In this document: piece by piece, positions 22,312 to 33,829 of the stretch
Layout of the letters: each line of letters starts with the position of its first letter
Numbering within the stretch: position 1 is the stretch's first letter
Assembly: GCA_018136815.1 (NCBI GenBank)
Contig: CM030944.1
Location: forward strand, 868,456-932,455
Length of the DNA stretch: 64,000 nt
Source of the DNA: Isochrysis galbana
Lineage: Eukaryota > Haptophyta > Isochrysidales > Isochrysidaceae
Reading direction: 5' to 3'
Notes under the pieces: generated by a model
The model's database searches: none
Told to the model about the DNA's origin: nothing
The model's input: the letters and a program-made list of their open reading frames with translations, nothing else
Translations under genes and position numbers: made by a program

Positions 22312-25300
22312 CCGGTGCGACCCGGTCGAGGAGGTTCAGATGGCGCGAGCGGAGCAGGGGTGTGCAATAGCAAGATTGCAGTAAGTTTCGTCAACTTTGT
22401 AAGTATCGTGAATGCCTGATCACGGAGTTCAGGACGAGCTGCCGCCGCGTATATGCCAGTTACAATGTCACACAGTACACTCTCGTCCCAGTCGTGGTGT
22501 GACGACGATGAAGCTCCGGGCGTTGTACTTGAGGAAAACGTGAGCCGCACCACGTACTCCGATGCCTCGGGCGAGATAGCGTTGCCACCTGCTAGCTTAT
22601 CGTGCGCTGTCGCGGAGTGGTCTGGCGAAATATCTATTTGAGCACCGTCAGATGGAGCTGCTGTATCGGTGGAGGGTATTGGGTCCGCAAACATGGTTTC
22701 AACAAATGCTGCGGCAGCACCATCGTCAACATCCATCGGTGCGGCCACCTCCGTTTTCACCGTTGCAGGAGTACGCGCGGCAACGGTAGGTGCTGGCGGC
22801 AGTACCTCTTCTGCTGCCGCGGTGGCAGCGACGACTTCGGGGTCGTCTTTTGGTGTGAGTTGAGGGGCAGAGGGCGAGACTAGGCGTGAAAGTAGCACAG
22901 TCAAGAAATCCATGGCATGCTGTGTAGCCCCTGCTCGCGCACCACTCGGCGGCCCATTGTAGATCAACGAAATCGCACGCGCGATAGCTTCATCCAGAGG
23001 AAGGCTCAGCACGCGAGTGCAGCTCGCGTCGGCAGCCGTAGTAGCGGGTGCCATGGAGCGCGGGGCGATGCTGCCTCCAGCGGTCCCCACACTAGCTAGT
23101 GAAGACGTGATGTCCAACAAAATACGAGCGGGTTTGGCCTCCCGTAAAGAGAATGGCTCGTGCAGATGTAAGTCGCTACGATTGCGACCACCCAGCTTGC
23201 CAAGGATTCGCAGGGCGGTGGGACCGAGAGCGTAAGGCTGTGGGCGCAGCTGCTTCGTCAGAGCAATCATGAGTTCTCTCATATGCGGTTGCATTCGCGG
23301 CTGCAGGAACTCCGGGTGTAGGTGGTCAATCCAGAATTCGAGAGTACGCAAGGCTAGGGCAACCTGGCATGAATGAAATGGAGGCATTGTGAGTTTATTG
23401 ACCGCGTAGCTTACGCGAGGTCGCAAGGGCCCCACAAAGGCTAAGGCTATTCAGCACCTGCTCCGGCCCGGCCTGCATTGCTTTCAGCAACGGCCCCATC
23501 AAGTCGTGCAAAAACGGAAGTAGAGCCGATAGTCGGGCTGGCAGTGTAAGACAGAGTTCAAGCAACAGGTCGGCCTGCGCCTTCGACGACACCCGGGAGT
23601 GGGCCCGGATGAGGGAAGGTAGAAGTGAAGGGAGCAATGGCAAAAACTCCTTGTAAAGAGTTTCGAACTTGCCTGCGGAGGCGTGTCACAGGATGGAGTG
23701 TCAGACGGCAAGTGATAAAATAATCGGAAGGCGTCCGCGTTGAAGCTTGCAGAGACAACGGCGCATCCGAATCGACGTCCGTGGGGAATGCGCACCTCCG
23801 CCAATCGACTTGAAGAGGGCTCTTAACAGCGAATAGTAGTGCATCGACTGTTTGGAGGAAGCCGCATAGCGCATGCACTGCGAGACTATCGCCGCAAGGT
23901 GCGGACGCAGCACGGGCTCGTTGTCGGGGAAGAGTGTGATGGAACCAAAGACCAGCTTAAAAAGACGGAGCAGCGTGGCCGCCTGCGACAGGGACAGCGT
24001 ACTGGTCGTCAAAAGGATACGGTAGATGAAATCATATGCGCGATCGAATGTAAGCTTTGGGTTGCAGGGTGAATCAAAAAGAGGTGGGCCGTCTAGAGAT
24101 GTGGGATCGCAGCATGCAAAGAATCGTCGTCTACCTGAACTTCATCAGCGGTCCCGAAATCATCCAGTCTCTCAACTAGGAAAGCGAGAAGGATCTCGGC
24201 GAAATACCTCGAGACGTTGGAGTTCGCAAGGAAGTGCTGCAGGAGAGTCGACATTGCCGAATTGGCTAGGACGCGCTCGTACAAATTGGGCATCTGCAGT
24301 TTGAAGACGTGAGAAAAGTTCCTGCAATACGGCATACAACCGGCGTTAGGCGCGAGCAAGGGGGGACAGGCGCAGCCCCTTGCTTGGAAGAAAGGAGAGC
24401 TTCGGGCAGCAGATACACCTTGGGCAGCGGTTACGGGCAGCGGATAGACCGACAGTGAGTGTTGCCATTGTTATGACTGCTAGGTGCCGAAGCGTCTGAA
24501 ATGCATCCCGGCCCCCCTCGCTCACGCAAAAGGAACGGGCTAGCTTCGCACCTTGAGTCCAGCACCGTGAAAACGCCGGCAAAATAGTCCAAAACCTCTT
24601 TTTCTTCCGTGGGCGATGCGTCGGTGGCATGGGAATATAGCGCAAAGCAAGGGAGGCCGTTCTTAACTAGCCGCGCCACGAGGAGGCATTCGTCCTCCGA
24701 CATGCCCTTCAGCATCGGCGAGCCGGCCATCGGGTGAGGCTGTGAACGCAACGGTCAGAGCGCGGAGAGGGTGAGCCAACCGATGTGTCACAAAACACAC
24801 GCGCTGAGCTTTGTGAGATGACTCTGAAGGCCGATAAGATCTCGCTCTACCCAGCCATCCTGATTATACTTATCCCGTACCTGCATACGGGAATTGGAGA
24901 CGGACCAAACTACAGTCTTGACACCAAGAATCATTGTTTTGAGCAACTGTTTAAACTCTCGAGTGGCATCAGCCGGTGCTTTTGTCTCGGAGCCGAATGG
25001 ATCTAACCGAGAGGCCGCGCTTAGTTTCATCGTGCCCCGTGAAGACCCGCCATGTGCACCGGCCGCATCGGGTTGGGCGAAGGGAAGAGCCGAGGTACCA
25101 CTCGTCGAGCTCGATGGCGCGCCCGTTTGAGGCACATTAGGTATTTGAGGCACATCAGCTTCCGTAGACAAAGCGGCAGATGGAACGGCGGCAGACTCGT
25201 TAGCAACAGGGGGGGATGCCGACGCCACTTCGCTCTTTTGGTTGGCTTTAGCGGCGGCAGCCTCTTCTTTCGCAGAGAGGAGGTGCGGGATTTGAACCTT

Positions 25301-28255
25301 CAAAGTGGCGAACTTGGAGACGAGTGTGTGGAGAATGCGCACGAGAAGCGCTCGGGCCTATGACACATACGAGGCCCGCGAGGTTGTCGAGAAAGTGGGG
25401 AGGGGAGGCGGCGTAGCTGTGCTTCCTCGTCGGTTGTAAGCACACGCACAGGTTAGGCAGAGAGCGAGGCTAGGATGTTCGCAAGGGACACAAAGGCAAT
25501 GTGTGTGGAGCGAGGGGACTCGCCTCGACATCGTTCTTATGAAATATTGATTCCACGAGGTTGAGCAACAGGCGAACGGAGGTGATCTGGATGGCTAATG
25601 GCAAGGAGACATCGTGAATATGGCAGGAGAAAATGTGTACCACACGGGAGAGATGCTTGATCCCAAGTTCACCACGGACATGGTGGACCTGCGGGAAGCA
25701 ACAAAGCAACACGTCACGGCAGTGATGTGAGCGACGTAGATTCCGTAGAAACGGTCACAAGTATGGAAGCTTCGTGGGCGGAACACATGGCCCATCGCCT
25801 ATATGGCGGCCGTTGCACACCAGATCAGCGAGCGTTGAGCAAGCTAGAGGGCGAAGCGCCTCATGAGAAGAGCGCAGCATCGTTGGCCCAGCGCCCAATA
25901 ACACATTCTCGTCGAGAAGCGTATCAATCTGAGTTTCATGTGTGAGAGTGGTCGGGGGGGGGGGAATTGAAATTGGCACTCCACAACCCCTCATTTGAGC
26001 ACTTGTCGCCCAGCTACCCCATTTGAACACTTGTCGCCCAGCAGACGGCAAGGGTCACCGCCCACCTGCGAGAAGAATCCGACCCGGAAGTCCGTTGCGA
26101 GGATGTGCCTCGTTGCCACAAGGATGTCCTTCCGAATCGAGACGCTCTCAGGAGGACATGTGAGCAAGAGATTGATGACACATTTGGGGATGGACTCTTG
26201 ATACGAGCGCATGAAATCGGCGAAGGCACGCAGGAGATAGGTCAGGAATGACAGGGTCTTCACCTGGGTGGAAGGGGGTCAGCAAAGTACGAAGCAAGAT
26301 GGTGAGACATCAGGTCGATAGGTTGCTATTGTGGAAAATATATGTCCCTAATGCTGAACACGTGCTCATGCGAGACGCCTACAAATGCATTGGTCGCTGC
26401 GGGGGCAGTGCAGCACTTGATGCAACATCGGCTCCATTGTGCCCGCCGAAATTCTAGCTACGGAAGATGATGCGAAAGGAGTGCCTCGGACCCCGCCCCT
26501 ACCTCCCCAAGCCTCCCAATAGTCCTTCACCCTCCCTAGGGTAAAGGGCGCAAACCTGTGCGGCCATGAAGTCGGTGGTCGCCTGTCTATGTCGTTGTAT
26601 CGCTCGCTTCGGCGTTTGGAGACCGAGCGTCTGAACCATGAGTGGTATGAGCTGCGGAATGGTCGTTTGGATATATCGCGGGTACAGTTGGAAAAGCAGC
26701 ATTACAATCAATGGGCACTCGGTGAGTACTTTGAACGATTCCGTAGAGCGCGTCAGTACGCCTGACGAGCTCCCACGTCCACTGCTGCCGCTCCCTACCA
26801 GACTGCCGCTCGAGGCGGAAGGCGCCGCTGATGCGTCGGCAGGTGCCCCTCCTGCAGTGCCGGCAGCATCCCCCACCTTTGGAGCTGCGGCTGCTGCCGC
26901 AGTCGTTGCCGCAACAATTTGCTGCAGCTGCTTGCATGTCGCAGCCGCTTGCTGTGACTGGGCATTCAGTGCTTGCACGTGTTGAGCCGCTTGTTGTGCC
27001 GCCTGTGCTGCCTGCGCCGCTTGCGCTTGATTATGTGATGTTGGCTGCGCCTGCGATAAGGCTTGCAGCTGAGCAGCCTGCTGTGAGCGGGCTTGCGCCT
27101 GAGCCTGAGCCTGAGCGACTGCTTGCGCCAACTGCTGAGCGCGAGTCTGAGCAGTTTGGGCACGCGCTTGAGCTTGCTCAGCTCGAGCGGCCAACACCTC
27201 GCGTGTTGCACTACCTAAATTGCCCTTGTCACCAGCCGGGCCGTCGCTCCGCGATTCGGAGAAAAGAAGGGTAACGGTCTTTGGGAGCCCACGGTATACG
27301 CGCTCGACGAACTCAAGAAAAGGTTTCACCTGTGGTACACGGAACAACCTGTTGGAATGAGCGAGCATGTTGCGATTGCAAAGGCAAAGCTGCCCCCGGC
27401 AAATGAAGTTTTGAATCGCGCATGAACGCTACCGATGCCAATCTCATGACCCCGTAGAATTTGGGTGACCTACCTCGCGTTCAAGTGTTGGACGAAAGTT
27501 CTTGTGTAGATCAAAGATGATCCTCAAGCAGATAACAGCATTTTCTTCGTTGTCTATTTCCAGCAACTTCATGCACAAGGAGAGCATGTTCTGCACGTGT
27601 GGACGCAGAGTCTCGTTGTTTGGCAGGCGATTCAGCACTTCTAGCAGCATGTTCCGGATCTTCTGCTCAGGGCCCTGTCGATTTGCAGTGAAGAGGGATG
27701 CCCTATTCAGGAGAACACAAGTGCCAATCCATACACAGCATGATTGCTCTTGTGACCCGTGCGCGGTACTAGCTCGGCTCTGAGGCCGAACATCATTCCA
27801 AACTTCAGCACGTCGTGCACACGTGCAGCGTGGGTGACCTCACTCCATAGAACTCCAGACATTGCGCAGGGTGCAAGCGATAGCAGCCAGACGGGGGGGG
27901 GGGAGGCAGAGATTGCTGCGCCTCAAGTGGCAGCCGGAGCAAGTGGATGCTCACCTCGGTGAACTGCGGCTGTCCTTCGGAGAGGAGGCGATAGAATGCA
28001 GGGAAGAGGTGGCGCAGGAAATTGCCGTACTCGGAGGTGTGCNNNNNNNNNNNNNNNNNNNNNNNNNNNNNNNNNNNNNNNNNNNNNNNNNNNNNNNNNN
28101 NNNNNNNNNNNNNNNNNNNNNNNNNNNNNNNNNNNNNNNNNNACAATCTCGATTGAGTCGCGTATTTCTGTCACAAGCTGCTGCTTCTGAGTGGCAGAGT
28201 GCTCCGGCGAGAGGAGCTTACGCGCATGCGCCTCGAAGTTGTTGGTGATGAGCAT
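13011..28255 (-). CDS. TRRAP: TRRAP/Tra1 pseudokinase, scaffold subunit of SAGA/NuA4-type acetyltransferase complexes
   Basis: Minus-strand model: 28255..27955 (contains the N gap), 27674..27474, 27329..26556, 26263..26066, 25928..25821, 25688..25530 (or 25524), 25357..24881, 24739..24552, 24321..24135, 23982..23796, 23672..23458, 23363..13011; all junctions keep frame, giving roughly 4,400 residues. Tra1/TRRAP landmarks appear in order: HTSEYGNFLRHLFPAFYRLL, NEENAVICLRIIFDLHKNFR, YPRYIQTTIPQLIPLMVQTL, KTLSFL, LRPLACSTLADL, KEVLDYFAGVFTVL, RLFKLVFGSITLFPDNEPVL, LLRALFKSIGGG, LLLELCLTLPARLSALLPFL, ALRTLEFWIDHLHPEF and LGKLGGRNR. The rest is HEAT, FAT and degenerate kinase domains, ending near a Trp-rich FATC-like tail (PAWQAWL). 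Family knowledge: Tra1 recruits SAGA and NuA4 to activators and has no kinase activity. A Gln/Ala insert (26850-27200) and Ala/Pro-rich inserts lengthen it. The final exon is 10,353 nt without an intron. Confidence 0.95.
22279..22312. repeat. GGC trinucleotide run coding poly-alanine inside TRRAP
   Basis: About ten GGC units on the plus strand encode an alanine run on the minus strand, in a Pro/Ala-rich insert of TRRAP. Such runs commonly vary in length. Confidence 0.8.
28043..28142. other. Assembly gap (100 N)
   Basis: Exactly 100 N bases, the usual placeholder for a gap of unknown size. It interrupts the first coding part of TRRAP, between the residues ending RDSIEI and those beginning HTSEYGNF, so an intron or a few residues may be hidden. 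Confidence 0.98.
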
Positions 28256-28459
28256 GGGTGAGGTGAGACACTCGTACCGCCGAATGCCCTCTCGCCCTTC
28301 CCTCTCTCCTTCCTCAGCTTCTCAAGGCTCGCCAGCCCCCCCCTCCCCCTTCTCCCGCCCCTCTCGGTCCCCACCGCCCTCCCCCCCTCCCTCCCTGCTC
28401 ACCCCCCACCCTTTTTTTAGTAAATACACCTGATGTCGGGGAGCCGCGCGCGCCGGCTC

Positions 28460-29526
28460 GCGAGCCCAGATGGGAAATACGTTCTTACCGTCCTAGCTGG
28501 GAAAGACGTGTTTACCGTGTTTCTATGAAAGCCAAACACAGCCGTGTTTTGCCGTGTTTCAAACCCCCTCCTGTGTGGCCGCCGTGTTTGTAGCAGCTAG
28601 CCAGTGGCTAGCGGCGTGCGCGCGCAGCACTGCCGCGCCGCTCCACGCTCCACACGACAACCAATAATGCACCGCCACAACGTGTGGTTGGGGTCTTCCT
28701 CGCCGAGGCCGAGGATGATGATGGACGCCCAAACCAAGCTGCGTCGGTGCGCCTCGCGACAATAATGGATCGCTTGCGCACTCACTGAAGGACATGCTGA
28801 CTCAGGCCGGTGGCGCGGGCGGGGAGCACACCAAAGGTGGTCATGCTTCCCGGCCTGCCACGCGCGGCGGGCAGGGCCTCTTCGTCACATCATGCCTCGT
28901 CGTCGTCTTGCAGGACGGCCGCCCGCTGGCCTCGCGCTCCGTTGAGGAGCACAGCCCACTGCAGGGGCGCAGCGGCTGTGGGTGCCCTCTCCTGCCGCGG
29001 GTTGTCAGTGGCGTCTCGGCAGGGTCTGCCTCGTCGTCTCGTCGTTGCACGCGCGCGCGCGCCAGGAACGGTCGAGGATGGGGTTGAACATGGGGATGAG
29101 GGAGGAGAGGGGGGGGGGGTCGCGCACGGTCACAAGGGAGCGTAGCGCGGGGCCGCGCGCGGGGGGAGCGGAGCAGCGGAGCCGAGCGCGGGGCATATTG
29201 ACAATCTACAAAGTACTATACTTTTAGAGAGAGTTACAGATATAGAAAGTATGTAGAGGTAAAGGCCCCCCGCTCCCCCGCTGTGTTTGGGACTGTGTTT
29301 GGCTGTGTTTCTACGAAACCCAAACACAGACCGTGTTTCCTGTGTTTGGAGAAGCCCCGGCTGTGTTTCCCAGCTAGGCTTACCGTATTTGGATTGGGCC
29401 CGAGGCCAAATACATATGTATTTGGCTGTATTATACGTTGTCCTGCTGGGTTGTAGGCCTCGAATGGATTTGCAATTTCGAATGTATTTGCAGAGCCCAG
29501 CACCGTATTTCCCATCTAGGCTCGCG
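28460..29526. mobile_element. Terminal-inverted-repeat element, about 1.07 kb, probably non-autonomous
   Basis: The left end CGCGAGCCCAGATGGGAAAT (continuing ACG) is matched by the reverse complement of the right end, CGCGAGCCTAGATGGGAAAT (continuing ACG), with one mismatch in 23. A second, related pair sits just inside: CCTAGCTGGGAAA on the left (about 28491) and its complement TTTCCCAGCTAGG on the right (about 29367). The ends are also packed with the words CCGTGTTT, CCGTATTT and AAACACAG in both orientations. The interior has no recognised transposase. I could not identify a target-site duplication. Confidence 0.75.
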
Positions 29527-29529
29527 ATG

Positions 29530-31393
29530 ATGGGGGAAGGGGCGCCACCAACCCCTACACCCCCACTGGTACTCGTATGTTGTATGTTGCTCTATCTAAA
29601 TTGATTCTTGATTCGCCACCAACAGTGACATCAGGAAAAAAAATCTTCTTAAATTTCCCCGCTACGCGTGCGGCGTGAGGCAGTGTGCTAGTGTACCTCC
29701 CTACTACTACTACCCGACCTTGACCCCTAACAACCCCCTCCCCCTTTCCCAGTTCCCTCGTTAGCGGAGAAGCTGGTTCCGGGGAGGCCGCGCGCGCTGC
29801 TTCGGCCAGGAGTTGGAGAGATAGGGGCGGGAGACTGTGGTTCGTCCATTGTTCCAGTGTTGGCTCGGGTTGTCCTCCCTTAAAATCGTAGGATCTTCTT
29901 TAATATCCACTGTGGTTCCTACTAAGAGGTTTAGCTACCTTAGGTGATGTGTCGTAGGTCCAGACCTCTTGCCGCTTGCAAGAGGTCCTCCGACGTTCCT
30001 AGGTTGAAATCCTTGTCCACCGTGTACAGCGGGCTTATCATTTTCTTAATATGTTTGTTGCTCGGGGCGTGTAACCCCATATTCTCTCGTTGTTTATTTA
30101 GCCTCTGAAAGCGACTTTCCCCGGAACATAACAGGACGGCGACCCAAGAAGCGAAAGACAAACTGTTTGTATACCCGGGCACACCGACGCCCGATAGCCT
30201 CAAAACCATATACTTGATAGCATGGAGATTTATAATAACTGACTTCTATAAGGTCGAATACGACAACTACACTTTTCATCACATCCCCGTCATCGAGCGC
30301 ACTCTGACCAGGTTTACAATCCTCGTACGCGGCCTCGAACCCTCAAACGACAACTCGCTAATGCGTACTAAACAAGCCTCCCGAGGCAGAAGGCCAAAGA
30401 TCAAGGACACACGAGGCCTCAGCGCCCCGATATTCAAAGCAAACACAAAAGGTGCCCTCGTAATGAACACAAACCTGACTTTGGTGGCACAAGCACTCGA
30501 CATAGCTGAAAGACTAGCTTAACCTTCCAGCGAGAACGCCGCACCCCGCGCACTCATGACCCCACGTCACAGGCTCAATGCGCAACACAGCCCCATACCC
30601 ACGTTTCATGTGCCGACAACCACGAGAACTACAAGAGAAACCGGTCGTCCGATGGAACGAGAGAAGGCTGAGAAATCGACCATCGGGGATCGGTACACGC
30701 CGCCTGCCACTGGAAACCCCGAGCACGGAGCCCCTAAGTAGAGCACGAGGGGGCGAGCCGCAAGGCAAGTGTAAGGGAGTGATAAGGGACGCGGGCGCGG
30801 CTGTCAGGGAAATGTCGCAGAGCCGCGCGCGCGGTGTGAATATTAAGAAGTTTTTTTTTACTAGCAGGTGGTCAGGTGGTGTCTCGTAAGGATCGCTCTT
30901 AATATCGACCTAACGGACCTACAAAGATATGTCTTAAAGCTAGAAGCTAGGTCTCGAGGTCTCGTCGATTGGTATCCCGCCTCTTCTCTTACTTACTTTC
31001 TCTTGACGTCATCAAATGTTCCATGACCTTCTTCTGTCTTCTCTTCGTGTATCGGTCATAGCTCCCCCAGCGAGGTCTGCCCTCGTTGTGCCGACCCCTT
31101 CGTCGCATGTCTGCGCGCTGCTAAGTTGCCCTGTTGCCCTGGTGCCGACGCCTGGCCGTCCGTCCAGGTGTGGTTAGTTTTCGCCCCGTTTGGGTTAGTT
31201 TGTGTGTCTCTGTGGTCTCAACTTTTTTTGAGTCCATGCGCAGTAGTCTCCCGTGTCTACCTCGGACCTAAGAAGCTCTCATTCTCTCTCTCCCTCTCTC
31301 TCACTAGCTCGCTAGCTAGCCTCGTCTCTATTCTCCGACGCCACGCGTCACGATCCTCCGACTATTTAGTCTACCTCATCGCTCGTAGCGCTC
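29530..31393. other. Accessory stretch without a recognised gene
   Basis: It contains a 10-bp perfect stem (29963-29972 with 29978-29987, loop CGCTT), a moderately AT-richer stretch with a 102-residue plus-strand frame at 30214-30522 (MIAWRFIITDFYKVEYDNYT at its start) of unknown nature, and a pyrimidine-rich region at 31200-31330. The 102-residue frame has hydrophilic, protein-like composition but no motif I can name. Confidence 0.35.
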
Positions 31394-31561
31394 GATGGCA
31401 GACACCCTCAGACCCGACTCTTACTATGATCTGTCAGACATCTTCCCGCCAACAACAATCAACGACCCTTCTACGACCGCGTCAGCTGCCGGCTCGATCG
31501 AACGGCCGTCTGCCTATGAGCCTATAGTCATCGCGTGTTCGACATCGGCTTATAATACGTA
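31394..31561 (+). CDS. Short orphan frame, 55 residues, unknown
   Basis: The ATG at 31394 opens a frame beginning MADTLRPDSYYDLSDIFPPT with Ser/Thr/Pro-rich acidic content and ends shortly before an A/T-rich repeat. The composition looks protein-like, perhaps the N terminus of a mobile-element protein or a first exon, but there is no domain to support either. Confidence 0.25.
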
Positions 31562-31582
31562 AAGACGTATTTTTGAACCCGA

Positions 31583-31740
31583 TATTTCGGCGAAGATATT
31601 TGGGGGGCCGTACGGGATATAAACGAGATATGTCGTATTAGAACGGGATATTTCGAAGATATTTGGGGGGTCGCGCGGGATATAAAAAGGATATGTGCCC
31701 GGGATATATGGGGGTAAAAAACGGGATATTTTGGCCTGAG
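31583..31740. repeat. Degenerate tandem repeat of GGGATAT-type words
   Basis: Two to three imperfect units run through CCCGATATTTCGGCGAAGAT, ATTTGGGGGGCCGTACGGGA and ATAT, then CGGGATATTTCGAAGATATT, TGGGGGGTCGCGCGGGATAT. Complementary words such as CCCAAATATCC recur near 35560-35605, so this may be one end of a dispersed family. Confidence 0.6.
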
Positions 31741-31789
31741 CCTAAAGGCCGTGTGCAAAGGAGGGACGGGCGGTGGCGGTGGCGGTGGG

Positions 31790-31943
31790 GCAAATCGCAC
31801 CATTATTGCGGAGCATTTTTCGTGGTGGCAGGTGCTCCCCCTGGGCATTCTTTGTGGGCTTTGGAGAACGATCAAGAAATGCAGCCCCCGCCTACTAGCT
31901 CTACTAGTTAAAAAAGGCCCTGCTTTAACCGTTAACCGCCCTA
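31790..31943 (+). repeat. GGGCGGTCAAAC-type repeat, right end, copy 1
   Basis: It runs from AATCGCACCATT through TTTTCGTGGTGGCAGGTGCT and GTGGGCTTTGGAGAACG to AGTTAAAAAAGGCCCTG and ends in ACCGCCCTA. The same landmarks occur in the same order at 52117-52246, and reverse-complemented at 53442-53598. Confidence 0.75.
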
Positions 31944-32033
31944 GCGTTTGCGTCCCCGCGTTCTCTCTCATCTGCTACGTCCGTGTACGTTGCCTTTCTT
32001 TTGACTACCTGCTAGAAGGAGTCCCTAAACACC

Positions 32034-33043
32034 TCAACCTGCACCTAAAGCGAGCAGACCCACACCGCCGACCATTGCTAGGCCACCGGCTGCGGCCATC
32101 TGGGGGACCGACGGGTCGCTTCCTTGCTTTGATGCTATGAGGGCATCAGTATCGGCTGCGGCGTTGTCCGGATCATCGCAGCAATAGCTGAAGCACGGCC
32201 CCCCGTCATCCGACGCGTAGCCTCTTCGGCCGGGAGGGACAGGCTTTCCTGGGCGCTGGGGGCAGGCCCACTCGGTGGTCCATTCGCACGTGCAGCAACA
32301 CCAATCAAAGCAAAGGCTCCCATCATTAGAAGCCCATCCGCCTGAGGCTCCAGGTTGATCACTACCCGGACAAGCGTAGTCTAGGGTCCACGAGCAGTCA
32401 CAGTCGAGATATCCCAGCAAACCCGCATGCGGGCCCGGGGGGGGGGCGGACGATTTGGATTTGGTGGCGGCGGCCTAGGCCGCAGAGAGCGCTCACCTGT
32501 AAGCAAATGCTTGACTTCAGTTTGTATGCTTGGCGCAATGTCATTCTCTACCCATCGTTGCAGGGACGACAACTGAGCGCCGCCCATGCCGCTATTAGAG
32601 GCAGGCAACGATTCTGTCGCATTTGACGATCTCGTACGGCTAGTCCTTGGCTGAGAGGGTGCGCCACGACCACTGACAGTTGCAATCAGGTCCCACACCA
32701 TCCCAAATGGCCTACCAGCAGGAGCCTGATGCCCTCCACCTCTGTCCTCCTCGACTGGTTGTGTGCCTAACGGCCCACTGTGTGGGTGCTCAGAGCTCCA
32801 CGCATGCACGGATGCGACCTCTCTTCGACTGACCTCTGTGGGTGCCACAGGAGGGTGCCGCCATGTTCGGCCCACGTCGCTTGGCTCGTGCTCAAATGCG
32901 CGAGAGGCGAGCCCAAGGAAGACGACAGTGAGGAGCATGAGGGCAACGATACGCCTGAGCGTACGCAGGAGTAGAAGCAGGCGGCTCTCCGCCGGCACAG
33001 CCTCGATCATGGCGTCCTGCTCGAGCCAGCCCCCAGCGGCCAC
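32034..33043 (-). CDS. Membrane-anchored protein with tandem Cys-rich repeats, function unknown
   Basis: The 220-residue 5' frame (33043-32381) has a transmembrane segment near residues 27-47 (IVALMLLTVVFLGLA) and a Ser/Pro-rich, presumably luminal or extracellular region. It overlaps a second frame (32420-32034) with two Cys-rich units: C-x-C-x-W-T-x2-(Y/W)-A-C-P ... (W/Y)-A-S-(N/D)-D-G-x2-C-F-x-(W/Y)-C-C, starting CDCSWTLDYACP and CTCEWTTEWACP. A hydrophobic tail (GGLAMVGGVGLLALGAG) follows. The frames may join through an intron (32381-32496, donor CAG/GTGAGC, acceptor CCCTAG), which would remove the CDCSWTL part. Alternatively the C homopolymer at 32438-32447 is miscounted. Homology between the two units favours the second reading. 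I do not recognise the repeat; a wall, scale or receptor role is speculation. Confidence 0.6.
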
Positions 33044-33595
33044 ATAAAGGCGCCGACGGCGGTCGCTTCACAGCGTGAGCTCTGTCTGTTTGTTGGGCCC
33101 AGCCTATCGGGGGTTTTTGCGGGGTTGAAACACCGTTGGAAGAAGGTTCGAAGAGCTCGTTCAAAGAAGTCACGATCCTCAATCCTTCCTTAAACCGGAG
33201 AGTTGGAAGAGGCCCAGTGCGCGCCTCTTCCAACTGTCTGCCGGTGGAAGAGAGGGAGAGAGGAGAGCGAGAGAGCGATGGCGCCGAGGCCGGTGAGGGC
33301 AGCCCGGCGGCACATGCCAACCGCGAGCCAAGGCGCCGGCCGAGCGTCACAAGGGCGGCGGGGTGGCGATGATGGGGCCCCAGCCCAGCCAGCAGCGCTC
33401 ACAACGCCCCCTCACTCGCCACGTTCCGCAGGAGAGAGAAGCGCGCAACAGCCGCTTCGACTGGACACTGGTTCGGAGTGTGGGGGTCCGGGCAGGCCTT
33501 TTGAGTGTGTCGATATTGCCGTGTGAGTCCGTCCGTCTATGTTCTATTTGTTTTAGTTGAGTCCGGGTTTTAGCGTCTCTGGTGTTGATATGAGT

Positions 33596-33690
33596 GGCTG
33601 GACCTCATCAGCTAACATCAGCATCAGCTACTGATGTGCCAGTGTTAGCTCGTAGTTGGTGTCAGCTGACGGACCGATGTACAATCACTA
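33596..33690. repeat. CAGCTG-centred palindromic repeat cluster, copy 1
   Basis: Words such as ATCAGCTAACATCAGCATC and GGTGTCAGCTGAC resemble the stronger hairpins at 42722-42756 and 44031-44054, which use ATCAGCTGACATCA and its complement. Confidence 0.5.
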
Positions 33691-33829
33691 GTTGCTTCAT
33701 GACACGCGATTCCCCCGAGATCCGTCCGCGCTATCGGGAGCCCGATCTTCATTTGGTGCCTAGAGCTGGGGGGACGTCACCCGCGGAGCACACCGGCCCC
33801 CCCCCAGCGCGTGCACACGGCTTCCTTGT

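Noticed and set aside
28794-29145. Frames inside the 28.46-29.53 kb inverted-repeat element as a transposase
   Set aside because: Gly/Arg/Ser-rich, no DDE, zinc-finger or dimerisation motif visible.
32034-32420. Somatomedin-B or EGF-like domain
   Set aside because: Cys spacing and the conserved W-T, A-C-P and C-F-x-(W/Y)-C-C pattern do not fit either.
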